The position numbers and the translations under genes were made by a program. The notes under the pieces were generated by a model. The model did not search any database. It had not been told where the DNA came from and worked only from the letters and a program-made list of their open reading frames with translations. Shown piece by piece: positions 7,162 through 16,140 of a stretch of 53,415 nucleotides of DNA. The DNA is from Pseudonocardia sp. TRM90224 (GTDB lineage: Bacteria > Actinomycetota > Actinomycetes > Mycobacteriales > Pseudonocardiaceae): NCBI RefSeq assembly GCF_021245725.1, contig NZ_JAJGSX010000047.1, positions 1-53,415 on the forward strand, read 5' to 3'. The stretch's first letter is position 1; each line of letters starts with the position of its first letter.

Positions 7162-8187
7162 TCACCAACCGCGCAGGTCCACCGGCCAGGTCTCGATCAC
7201 CTCGCCCTCGACGGCCGCCGATCCGCTGACGAGGTGCATGCGCTCGTGAAGCGCGACGGTCGGGTCGATGTGCGCCGGCACGACGTGCACCCGGTCGCCG
7301 ACCGCCACTGGCGCGTCGGGCGCGAAGACGGTGTGCTCGTCAGAGCAGAACCAGACCTGCCCGCCGAGCACCGTCGGGTTGCCGTGGTCCATGCCCAGCG
7401 CCTTGAGCCCCAGGTCGGCGACGGCCCACCCGGGCATCTCGCCGGACGGTGCCGTCACCGAGATGACAGTGGCCAGCACGGTCAGCGACTGCCGGAACGG
7501 CAGCCCCGCCTTTGTATACGCAGTGTCCATCAGCGCGTACGAGCCGGCCTGGATCTCGGTGACCCACGTGTTCACCGCGTACGTGCCGGTGCCACCGCCC
7601 GTCACCAGCTCGCCGCCGACGTCGGCGTGCGCTGCGAGCAGCTTCGCCATGCACTCCTCGGTGAGCTTCGCGCGCTCGGCGACGTCCTCCAGCATCATCA
7701 GGTGGCCCTCGTAGCCCATGACGCCGCGGACCACGAGCCCGGCAGCCCGGGCCGCATCGGCCAGCGCACCGGCCCGGTCGGGGGCGATCCCGCAGCGCGG
7801 CAGGCCGACGTTGACGTCGACGACGACCTCGCGCACCCCACCCGCGACGGCCGCGGCGAGCGTTGCGTCGGAGTCGATCGCGAGCGTCACCCGCGCGCCG
7901 GCATCGAGCAGCGGCCCGATGCGCCTGGCGTCGGCGACCTCGTTGGCCAGCAGGAGGTCCTCGCCGAGCCCGGCCGCGACCATGCCTTCGACCTCGCGGA
8001 TCGTGGCGCAGGTGAAGCCGCGGTGGCCGGCCGCGAGCTGCCGCTTGGCCAGCTCGGTGGTCTTGTGCGCCTTGACGTGCGGGCGCAGCCGGTCGCCGGG
8101 CAGCGCGGCGGCCATGTCCGCCAGGTTCGCTTCGAACGCGTCGACGTCGACGACGAGCGCCGGCGTGGTCAGCTCGTTGATGTTCAA
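7162..8187 (-). CDS. PLP-dependent amino acid deaminase / D-threonine aldolase-type enzyme
   Basis: 341 residues, fold-type III PLP enzyme (alanine racemase-type N-terminal barrel). The PLP lysine is K39 in RPHVKAHKT. The C-terminal domain carries PAHIDPT (H306, D308); a His-x-Asp metal pair is known in D-threonine aldolase, whereas D-serine dehydratase uses His-x-Cys, so an aldolase-like metal site is suggested. The start is read as TTG 8187, which overlaps the upstream oxidase stop (TTGA); no ATG or GTG fits the family N-terminus. Forms an operon with the flavin oxidase. Confidence 0.8.
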   Translation of the reverse strand: MNINELTTPALVVDVDAFEANLADMAAALPGDRLRPHVKAHKTTELAKRQLAAGHRGFTCATIREVEGMVAAGLGEDLLLANEVADARRIGPLLDAGARVTLAIDSDATLAAAVAGGVREVVVDVNVGLPRCGIAPDRAGALADAARAAGLVVRGVMGYEGHLMMLEDVAERAKLTEECMAKLLAAHADVGGELVTGGGTGTYAVNTWVTEIQAGSYALMDTAYTKAGLPFRQSLTVLATVISVTAPSGEMPGWAVADLGLKALGMDHGNPTVLGGQVWFCSDEHTVFAPDAPVAVGDRVHVVPAHIDPTVALHERMHLVSGSAAVEGEVIETWPVDLRGW

Positions 8188-9467
8188 CCGAGTACTCGTT
8201 CCAGGTAGGCGTTGGTGAAGCGGCGTTCGGGGTCGACGCGGTCGCGCAGCGAGACGAAAGCGTCGAACTCCGGGTAGCTCGCGCGGAGGTCCGCGGAGGT
8301 CCGGGTATGCAACTTGCCCCAATGCGGGCGTCCGCCCAACCCCGCCAGCGCCGACTCGACGGCGCCGAAGTACGCCTCGTGTGGCTGCCCGCGGTAGACG
8401 TGCACGGCGATGTAGGCGCTGTCGCGGCCGCTCGCCGTGGAGAGCGGGATGTCGTCGGCCGCCGCGAACCGCACCTCGACGGGGAACGTGACGGCGCGGG
8501 CGTGCCGTTCGGCCGCGGCGCGCATGCCGTCGAACGCCTCCCGGATCGCCTCGCGGGGCACCGCATACTCCATCTCGACGAACCGGACGCGGCGCGGGCT
8601 GGTGAACACCTCGTACGAGCGGTGGACGTACTCCGACGCGGCGAACTGCCCCGCGACCAGCCCGTTGAGCCGCGGCACCAGGCGGGGCGCGAGCTTCCCG
8701 ACCCGGCAGACCACCTCGAAGGCGCCGTTGCCCACCAGCTCGTCGCCGACCCACTCCGCGACGCGGCCGCGTTCGGGGCCGGCGGCCTCGGTGCGGTTGT
8801 TGCTCTTGGTCGCCGCGACGGCGGTGTGCGGGAACCAGTAGAACTCGAAGTGCTCGTTCGAGGCGACGTGCTCGTCGAGGTCGGCCAGCACGCCGTCGAG
8901 GGGCACCGCCCGCTCGACGGCGTGCAGCCTGAACGCCGGAACGGTCTGCAGCGTGACACCGACGACGACCCCAAGCGCCCCGAGGCCGACCCGCGCTGCG
9001 CTGAACAGCTCCGCGTTCTCCGCCGGGGAGCACATCACGACCGACCCGTCGGCCAGCACCATCTCCAGCCCGCGGACCTGCGCGGCGATGCCGCGGAAGG
9101 TCGCTCCGGTGCCGTGGGTGCCGGTCGAGATCGCGCCGGCGACGGTCTGCGCGTCGATGTCGCCGAGGTTGGGCAGGGCCAGGCCGCGTTCCCAGAGCAG
9201 CGTGTTGAGCCTGCGCAGGGTCATCCCCGCCGGGACGGTGACCAGCTCACCGTGCACCCGCACCAGCCGCTCGTCCGAGGGCACCTGCAGCGCGATCCCG
9301 TCGGGCACGCCGATCGCGGTGAACGAGTGGCCGGAGCCGATCGCCTTGACCCGCAGCCCGTCGACGGCAGCGGCCTTCACCGCATCGACGACGTCGGCGG
9401 TGCTGTTCGCGACGACCGTGCGCAGCGGGTCGGTCCGCTGGTTGCCCGCCCAGTTCCGCCACGCCAT
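8184..9467 (-). CDS. FAD-dependent sugar/alditol oxidase (D-arabinono-1,4-lactone oxidase family)
   Basis: 427 residues: FAD-binding domain (about 12-180) with KAIGSGHSFT, whose His47 is at the position of the covalent FAD His in actinobacterial alditol oxidase, then an ALO-type substrate domain ending WGKLHTRTSADLRASYPEF and DPERRFTNAYLERVLG. Start ATG 9467 has GGAGG six bases upstream. Likely oxidises a polyol or sugar lactone with O2 or another acceptor; substrate unknown. It is transcribed with the PLP enzyme and divergent from a TetR gene that probably controls it. Confidence 0.85.
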   Translation of the reverse strand: MAWRNWAGNQRTDPLRTVVANSTADVVDAVKAAAVDGLRVKAIGSGHSFTAIGVPDGIALQVPSDERLVRVHGELVTVPAGMTLRRLNTLLWERGLALPNLGDIDAQTVAGAISTGTHGTGATFRGIAAQVRGLEMVLADGSVVMCSPAENAELFSAARVGLGALGVVVGVTLQTVPAFRLHAVERAVPLDGVLADLDEHVASNEHFEFYWFPHTAVAATKSNNRTEAAGPERGRVAEWVGDELVGNGAFEVVCRVGKLAPRLVPRLNGLVAGQFAASEYVHRSYEVFTSPRRVRFVEMEYAVPREAIREAFDGMRAAAERHARAVTFPVEVRFAAADDIPLSTASGRDSAYIAVHVYRGQPHEAYFGAVESALAGLGGRPHWGKLHTRTSADLRASYPEFDAFVSLRDRVDPERRFTNAYLERVLG

Positions 9468-9518
9468 GCCCGCCTCCGGTGGTTCGGCTCGCATCAGGGT
9501 GCGATGTGGAGCACACTG

Positions 9519-9542
9519 TGTCAAGCGTCCGGGACAGTTGAC
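9519..9542. promoter_or_regulatory. Inverted repeat in oxidase/TetR divergent promoter
   Basis: GTCAA (9520-9524) and TTGAC (9538-9542), with TGTC/GACA also symmetric inside, lie between the two divergent starts. This is a candidate TetR operator; arms are short, so confidence is low. Confidence 0.35.
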
Positions 9543-9572
9543 CCAGAGCGGCGCGGTCGGGAGGTCATGACC

Positions 9573-10172
9573 ATGGCACGGGTGCCGGCGCAGGTGCGTC
9601 GCAAGCAGCTCGTCGACGCCGCGTTCCGGGTGATCGGCAAGGAGGGCTTCGCCGCCGCGACGACCCGCCGCATCTGCGCGGAGGCCGGCGCCTCGCTCGC
9701 GGCGTTCCATTACTGCTTCGACTCGAAAGAAGAGCTGCTCGTCGAGCTGACCAGGCAGACGCAGGCCGAGCTGACCAGCCGGCACGCCGCGGAGGTCGAG
9801 ATCGGCGGCTCGGTGGCGGCGTCCGTCCGCGCCACGCTGCGCGGCTACTGGGAGACCGTCGAGGAGGACCCCAACCGCGAGTCCGTACTGATGGCGCTCA
9901 CCCAGCACGCGCTGCACGAACCGGCGCTGGCCGGCGTCGCCGCACAGCAGTACGTCGAGTACCACCGCGTGGCGCAGGAGTCGCTGGAACGGATCGCGGC
10001 GGCGTGCGACGTCAGCTGGACGTTGCCGGTGGAGCAGGTCGCGCGCATGCTCGTCGTCGTCACCGACGGCGTGACGCTCGCCTGGCTCGTCGACGGCGAC
10101 CGCGACGCCGCCCTCACGGCGCTGGACGCGTTCGCCGACGGGCTCGCCCGGTTCGCCGAGCCCGCCCACTAG
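9573..10172 (+). CDS. TetR-family transcriptional regulator
   Basis: 199 residues. The N-terminal HTH is clear (RRKQLVDAAFRVIGKEGFAA, TRRICAEAGASLAAFHYCF, KEELLVEL); the C-terminal ligand domain is all-helical with no recognisable ligand signature. Two adjacent ATGs exist at 9567 and 9573; GGGAGG at 9559-9564 is correctly spaced only for 9573. Divergent from the oxidase/deaminase operon, its likely target. Followed immediately by a family-1 repeat. Confidence 0.9.
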   Translation: MARVPAQVRRKQLVDAAFRVIGKEGFAAATTRRICAEAGASLAAFHYCFDSKEELLVELTRQTQAELTSRHAAEVEIGGSVAASVRATLRGYWETVEEDPNRESVLMALTQHALHEPALAGVAAQQYVEYHRVAQESLERIAAACDVSWTLPVEQVARMLVVVTDGVTLAWLVDGDRDAALTALDAFADGLARFAEPAH

Positions 10173-10176
10173 CCGA

Positions 10177-10246
10177 AAGTTCCCCACCGTTTTGCCAACC
10201 TGCACGGGCAAAACGGCGTGCAGGTTGGCAAAACGGTGGGGAAGTT
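10177..10246. repeat. Palindromic intergenic repeat family 1, subtype B, copy 2
   Basis: A 27-base stem: TTCCCCACCGTTTTGCC followed by AACCTGCACG on the left, perfectly matched on the right, with a 10-base loop that itself repeats GCAAAACGG. It lies between the convergent TetR and thioesterase genes and its edge overlaps the thioesterase stop codon. Subtype B centre (CCAACCTGCAC) recurs at 43852-43921. Confidence 0.88.
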
Positions 10247-10796
10247 ACGGGTTGACCTCGCGGCGCGCCTGGCGCTCGGCGCGGGCGGCGGCGACCTCCT
10301 GCGCACGGCCGTGCCGGGTGAAGTGCTCCCGCGCCACGATGACGAACAGCGCCGACGCGCGCGCGGCGACCGGGCCGTCCTCGGCGTCGAGCCGGGCCTC
10401 CCCGCTCACCCACAGCTTGCGACCCTCGCGCCCGTCGACCGTGCAGCGCAGGTGCAGCGTCGAGCCGACCGGCACCGGCCTGCGGTACTCGGTCTGCAGG
10501 CTCGCGGTGACGGCCGGCTCGCGGATGAAGACCTGCAGCGTGCCGAGCGCGTCGTCGAACGCGGTGGCGATGAGCCCGCCGTGGGCGAGCCCCGGCGCGC
10601 CCTGGTGCTGCGGCTCGACGGTGAACGTGCCGTGGATCGTGAGGCCGTCGCCGGTGCGGAACCGCAGGCGCAGCCCGCCCGCCAGCTCCCCGCAGCCGAA
10701 GCAGCCGGAGTAGTGCATCGGCAGATCGGTGCCCGGCGGCGGCGAGTCGGGGTGCGGAGCAGGCACGACGGCTTCGGTGGGGACGGCCAGAGTCAC
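10245..10796 (-). CDS. PaaI-type hotdog-fold acyl-CoA thioesterase
   Basis: 183 residues with a hotdog fold: MHYSGCFGCGELAGGLRLRF opening, the central helix motif APGLAHGGLIATAFDDALG (His-Gly-Gly typical of the active site), then alternating strands. A CxxC (CFGCG) precedes the fold as in many actinobacterial members. The start at GTG 10796 gives a 28-residue Pro-rich lead; the internal ATG at MHYSG is an alternative. Likely hydrolyses small or aromatic acyl-CoAs. Neighbouring SDR and enoyl-CoA hydratase genes fit fatty or aromatic acid metabolism. Confidence 0.83.
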   Translation of the reverse strand: MTLAVPTEAVVPAPHPDSPPPGTDLPMHYSGCFGCGELAGGLRLRFRTGDGLTIHGTFTVEPQHQGAPGLAHGGLIATAFDDALGTLQVFIREPAVTASLQTEYRRPVPVGSTLHLRCTVDGREGRKLWVSGEARLDAEDGPVAARASALFVIVAREHFTRHGRAQEVAAARAERQARREVNP

Positions 10797-10840
10797 TACT
10801 CGACGGTAACTCGTCGCCGCCCGACGTAGTAGTCGGTCGG

Positions 10841-11653
10841 TCAGGCGCCGTCCACTTCGACGCTGAGGGCCGACCAGTCGGCCCAGGTCTGCAGGCGCGC
10901 CGCGTAGATCTCCCGGATGTCCCCGTACGGCTGGCTGCCGAGGATGACGCGCAGCGGCGGGCGCTCCGAGTCGACGATCTTCAGCAGGGCGGGGCCGATG
11001 GTCGCCGGGTCCAGCCACTTGATCTCGAACCCGGCGATCGCCGCGCGGAGGCCGTCGTAGGCGGGTTCGGGAGCGGAGAGCGTGGCGGAGGAGCCGCTCC
11101 AGTCGGTGGCGAACCCGCCGGGCTCGACGATGGTGACCTTGATGCCGAACGCGGCCACCTCCTGCGCGAGCGACTCGCTGAAGCCCTCGAGCGCGTACTT
11201 CGACGCGTGGTAGCCGCCGAGCAGCGGGAAGGACACGACGCCACCCGCGCTGGAGATCTGCACGATGTGCCCGCTGCCCTGCTCACGCAGGTACGGCAGG
11301 ACCGCCTGGGTCACCCACAACGCGCCGAACACATTGGTTTCGAACTGGTCGCGGACGGCCTGCTCGGTGATCTCCTCGATGGCACCGAACAGCCCGAATC
11401 CCGCGTTGTTCACGACGATGTCCAGCCGGCCGAAGTGCTCGGCCGCCCGCTTCACCGTCTCGGTGACGGCGGCTCGGTCGGTCACGTCCAGCGGCAGCGG
11501 CAGGATCGCGTCGCCGTACTCCTCGACCAGGTCGGCCAGGGTGTCGATGTTCCTCGCGGTCGCCGCGACCCGGTCGCCGCGCTCCAACGCGGACTCCACG
11601 AACCGCCGACCGAAACCGCGGGAGGAACCAGTGACGAACCAGATCTCAGGCAT
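10841..11653 (-). CDS. Short-chain dehydrogenase/reductase
   Basis: 270 residues, classical SDR: TGSSRGFG at 8-15 for the cofactor, DVTD at 56-59, NNAG at 82-85, Ser in ISSAGG near 134 and YHASK at 148-152 as catalytic residues. An Arg after the Gly motif and ATARN at 31-35 suggest NADP(H). Substrate unknown; overall closest to the oxidoreductase group annotated as SDR family with VTGSSRGFGR. Starts at ATG with a promoter region shared with the divergent enoyl-CoA hydratase; the intergenic region has CCGAAA and TTTCGG arms 12 bases apart (11690-11713). Confidence 0.9.
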   Translation of the reverse strand: MPEIWFVTGSSRGFGRRFVESALERGDRVAATARNIDTLADLVEEYGDAILPLPLDVTDRAAVTETVKRAAEHFGRLDIVVNNAGFGLFGAIEEITEQAVRDQFETNVFGALWVTQAVLPYLREQGSGHIVQISSAGGVVSFPLLGGYHASKYALEGFSESLAQEVAAFGIKVTIVEPGGFATDWSGSSATLSAPEPAYDGLRAAIAGFEIKWLDPATIGPALLKIVDSERPPLRVILGSQPYGDIREIYAARLQTWADWSALSVEVDGA

Positions 11654-11784
11654 GAGCTCGACCTCGTTTGTGTTGTATGCGCCAGATGTCCGAAACCGTA
11701 ACCTCGATTTCGGTGACAGTTCCAATAAATGGTTCTGATCAGTCCGAGAACCTGAGGAGGGTCGCTCGATCCGTCCTGGTCGCG

Positions 11785-11813
11785 TGACGGCCGCAACGCG
11801 CGCGACATAGGGT
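11785..11813 (+). promoter_or_regulatory. Promoter of enoyl-CoA hydratase gene (leaderless)
   Basis: TAGGGT at 11808-11813 fits the TANNNT -10 consensus and lies 6 bases before ATG 11820, with GTGACG near -35. No ribosome site precedes the ATG, so the message is probably leaderless. Confidence 0.5.
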
Positions 11814-11819
11814 CGCGAC

Positions 11820-12572
11820 ATGGCCACGGACGTCCGCAAGACGATCACCGACCGGGTCGCCGTCCTCACGGTGTCGAACCCCGAGCGGCGCAACGCGATG
11901 AACATCGAGCTCTCCCGGAAGCTCGTCGACGCCGTGCACGCCGCGGAGAGCGACGACGGTGTCGGCGCGATCGTCGTCACCGGCGAGGACCCGGCCTTCT
12001 GCGCCGGCGGCGACCTCGCGGAGCTCGCGACGGCCGATCCGGCGACCCTGCGGACGGTCTACGCGGGCTTCCTCGCCGTCGCGGAGTCACCGCTGCCGAC
12101 GATCGCGGCCGTGAACGGTGCGGCGGTCGGCGCGGGGCTCAACCTCGCGCTCGCCTGCGATCTGCGGCTCGCCGGCCCACGCGCGAAGTTCGACGCGCGG
12201 TTCCTGCAGCTCGGCCTGCATCCCGGCGGTGGGTACACGTGGATGGCGCAACGTGTGCTCGGCGCGCAAGGCGCCGCCGCGATCACGCTGTTCGGTGAGG
12301 CCGTCGACGCCGCCGAGGCCGAACGGATCGGGCTCGTGCACAGGGTCGCGGAAGACGTCGTCGCGGCTGCCGTCGAGCTCGCGGCGCGTGCTGCCGCCGC
12401 CCCGCCGGGGCTGGTGCGCACCACGAAGGCGACGCTGCGGCTCACCGCCGGGATGTCGACGCAGGCCGAGGCCGTGGAGGTCGAGGTGCGGGCCCAGGCG
12501 GAGTCGGTGCGCTCGCCCGAGTTCCAGGAGCGGCTGGCCGCGCTGCAGGCCAAGATCCGAAGCTCTGCGTGA
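11820..12572 (+). CDS. Enoyl-CoA hydratase/isomerase family protein
   Basis: 250 residues, crotonase fold. Oxyanion-hole segments are FCAGGDLAEL (about 60-69) and NGAAVGAGLNLALACDLRL; the LGLHPGGGYTWM region lies where one catalytic Glu of canonical hydratases would be, and no Glu is present there, so isomerase, hydrolase or another crotonase activity is possible. Length is normal. Apparently leaderless at ATG 11820. The 3' end carries a short hairpin overlapping the stop. Divergent from the SDR gene. Confidence 0.87.
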   Translation: MATDVRKTITDRVAVLTVSNPERRNAMNIELSRKLVDAVHAAESDDGVGAIVVTGEDPAFCAGGDLAELATADPATLRTVYAGFLAVAESPLPTIAAVNGAAVGAGLNLALACDLRLAGPRAKFDARFLQLGLHPGGGYTWMAQRVLGAQGAAAITLFGEAVDAAEAERIGLVHRVAEDVVAAAVELAARAAAAPPGLVRTTKATLRLTAGMSTQAEAVEVEVRAQAESVRSPEFQERLAALQAKIRSSA

Positions 12573-12586
12573 AACGTGCTGTTTCA
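12570..12586 (+). terminator. Hairpin at end of enoyl-CoA hydratase gene
   Basis: TGAAAC-GTGCT-GTTTCA, with the stop codon as its first bases. Six-base arms and no T tract, so at best a weak terminator; it could instead be an operator for the downstream kor promoter. Confidence 0.3.
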
Positions 12587-12625
12587 ATCGAGCGATCAGT
12601 GATGTGTGACATGCAACAGGGTGCT

Positions 12626-12655
12626 GCGACACCCGGGCGCACCGAGAGTTAACCT
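12626..12655 (+). promoter_or_regulatory. Candidate korAB promoter
   Basis: TAACCT at 12650-12655 matches TANNNT, with GCGACA about 18 bases upstream. The leader to ATG 12703 would be about 40 bases and contains GAGGA near 12688. No recognised operator was seen. Confidence 0.35.
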
Positions 12656-12702
12656 CGAAGTGCACCCTGAGCACGCCCCGTCGACCCGAGGACCGACCTC
12701 GA

Positions 12703-14603
<1,901 letters not shown>

Positions 14604-14607
<4 letters not shown>

Positions 14608-15677
14608 CCACGATCGACCTGGGACTGCCGCAGCTCGGCGGCCTCGACGGGGTTCCGACCACGGACGACAAGCAGACGGCCAAGGACTTCACGTCCGACC
14701 AGGAGGTCCGCTGGTGTCCGGGTTGCGGCGACTACGCCGTGCTCGCCGCCGTGCGCCAGTTCCTGCCCACACTGGGGATCAAGCGCGAGAACACCGTGTT
14801 CGTCTCGGGCATCGGGTGCTCGTCGCGATTCCCGTACTACCTGAACACCTACGGGATGCACTCGATCCACGGGCGCGCCCCGACGATCGCCACCGGTCTC
14901 GCCGTGACCAGGCAGGACCTTTCGGTGTGGGTCGTCACCGGCGACGGCGACGCGCTCTCCATCGGCGGCAACCACCTGATCCACGCGCTGCGCCGCAACG
15001 TCAATCTGAAGATCCTGCTGTTCAACAACCGGATCTACGGGCTGACGAAGGGCCAGTACTCGCCGACGTCCGAGGAAGGGAAGATCACCAAGTCGACGCC
15101 GTTCGGCTCGGTCGACCACCCCTTCAACCCGATCTCGCTCGCGCTCGGCGCCGAGGCGTCGTTCGTCGGCCGGGCGCTCGACTCCGACCGCAAGGGCCTC
15201 ACCGAGGTGCTCGGCGCCGCGGCCGCGCACCGCGGCAGCGCGCTCGTCGAGATCTTCCAGGACTGCCCGATCTTCAACGACGGGTCGTTCGACGTGCTGC
15301 GCAAGGGCGACGACGCCGCCAAGCGGGTCATCTCGGTCCGCCACGGCGAGCCGATCCGCTTCGGACCGGTCACCGACGACGGCGTCGGCAGCTACGCGGT
15401 CGTCCGCGAAGGTTTCGGGCTGCGGGTGGCGAAGACCGACGAGATCGACGAGTCGGAGATCGTCGTGCACGACTCGGCCGACCTGAACCTCGCGTTCGCG
15501 CTCTCCCGGCTGTCCGACCAGGACCTGACGCACACCGTCACGGGCATCTTCCGCAACGTCGGCCGCACGACGTACGACGACGCCGTCCGCGCGCAGGTGA
15601 ACCACGAGCGGGAGACCAGGCAGGCCGACCTGCAGGCGCTGCTCAACGGGCGCGACACCTGGACCGTCGCCGGATAG
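14604..15677 (+). CDS. korB: 2-oxoglutarate:ferredoxin oxidoreductase, beta subunit
   Basis: 357 residues. Cluster motif WCPGCGDY (Cys38, Cys41), thiamine diphosphate motif GDGDALSIGGNHLIHALRRN (around 114-133) and the conserved NNRIYGLTKGQYSPT segment identify the TPP-binding beta chain. Starts at GTG overlapping the korA stop, so the subunits are coupled. The enzyme delivers low-potential electrons to ferredoxin, which can feed the respiratory chain or biosynthesis. Two GC-rich hairpins follow the stop. Confidence 0.95.
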
Positions 15678-15693
15678 AGCCGAACAGAAACGC

Positions 15694-15727
15694 AGCGGCC
15701 CCGGCCGCTTATCCTGCGACCGGGGCC
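15694..15727. terminator. GC-rich hairpins after korB
   Basis: AGCGGCC-CC-GGCCGCT at 15694-15709, or alternatively GGCCCCGG (15697-15704) pairing with CCGGGGCC (15720-15727). Placed between convergent korB and the leftward RNA units, so it can serve both strands. Confidence 0.6.
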
Positions 15728-15728
15728 T

Positions 15729-15744
15729 GACTCGGCAGCGAGTC
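15729..15744 (-). terminator. Hairpin at end of RNA locus
   Basis: GACTCG-GCAG-CGAGTC, a perfect 6-bp stem with a tetraloop, about 60 bases beyond RNA unit B on the minus strand. Likely end of that transcript together with the GC hairpin beyond it. No T tract. Confidence 0.45.
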
Positions 15745-15802
15745 GATTCCAGATATCGGTGCTGCCTCCGATTTCGAGCTGCGTAGATCCCCCACCACTG
15801 GT

Positions 15803-15951
15803 CGCTCGGGTCAACTTCACGAAGGCGTGCTCTGCCATTGAGCTATCAAGGCATGGTTGGAGCCTTGACCGGGGGTCGAACCCGGAACCCACCTAAGATC
15901 GCCCGCGCGGGTAGATGCGAAGGATGCAGTTGTCTCGTTCAGCTTGGAGCG
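15803..15951 (-). ncRNA. Permuted tRNA-like RNA, unit B
   Basis: Read on the minus strand the order is: closing-stem strand CGCTC, conserved CAAGCTGAA, variable leader, T arm (CCGGG, loop TTCGACC, CCCGG; 15885-15869), acceptor 3' strand TCAAGGC (15868-15862), T at the discriminator place, 8-base linker CCAACCAT, acceptor 5' strand GCCTTGA (15852-15846), TA, D arm (GCTC-AATGGCA-GAGC), CGCCT, conserved CGTGAAGTTGAC, closing-stem strand GAGCG. The acceptor strands pair 7 of 7 but in permuted order: the 3' half precedes the 5' half. No anticodon loop with T33 can be built confidently, so a decoding tRNA is doubtful; a Y-RNA-like tRNA mimic is the alternative. Confidence 0.75.
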
Positions 15952-16086
15952 TTGCCAACTTGACGTGCCCGGCGCCTCTACCAATTGGGCCACGCCGGCC
16001 TGAGGTGCCGGCGGCAGGATTCGAACCTGCACTGAACGGGCGGTGACTCGACTTCATCTTTGCGACTGATCTTCAGCTTGCGCTCC
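15946..16086 (-). ncRNA. Permuted tRNA-like RNA, unit A
   Basis: Minus-strand order: closing-stem strand GGAGCG, conserved CAAGCTGAA, leader, GCCCG, T arm (GCAGG, loop TTCGAAT, CCTGC; 16030-16014), acceptor 3' strand CGCCGGC (16013-16007), discriminator A, 6-base linker CCTCAG, acceptor 5' strand GCCGGCG (15999-15993), TG, Leu-like D arm (GCC, 11-base loop with TTGGTAG, GGC), CCGGGC, conserved CGTCAAGTTGGC, closing-stem strand CGCTCC. Acceptor strands pair 7 of 7 across the short linker, and CGGGC/GCCCG could form an anticodon-type stem. The -10-like TACGTT at 16105-16100 would start transcription about 7 bases before this unit. Confidence 0.75.
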
Positions 16087-16127
16087 TGACGCGGTACGGA
16101 ACGTAGCACGGTCCCGCACCGCGTCAG
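16086..16127 (-). promoter_or_regulatory. Promoter with 14-bp inverted repeat for RNA units
   Basis: CTGACGCGGTACGG (16086-16099) and CCGCACCGCGTCAG (16114-16127) are inverted repeats with one wobble. On the minus strand a -35-like CTGACG, 16-17 bases, and -10-like TACGTT (16105-16100) lie across this structure, so it could be an operator around the RNA promoter. Confidence 0.55.
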
Positions 16128-16140
16128 AAGCCGATAAACA

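Noticed and set aside
15817..16032. 71-codon reading frame on the minus strand over the RNA locus
   Set aside because: Its translation (QVRILPPAP, AGVAQLVEAPG, LIAQWQS) is the familiar artefact of translating tRNA-like DNA; T and D arms account for the sequence.
15803..16086. Ordinary tandem tRNA genes, or a tRNA with an intron
   Set aside because: Pairing the 5' half of unit A with the 3' half of unit B gives a mismatched acceptor (GCCGGCG with TCAAGGC), no matching 5' half lies upstream of the first 3' half, and intervening segments are too short for a group I intron.
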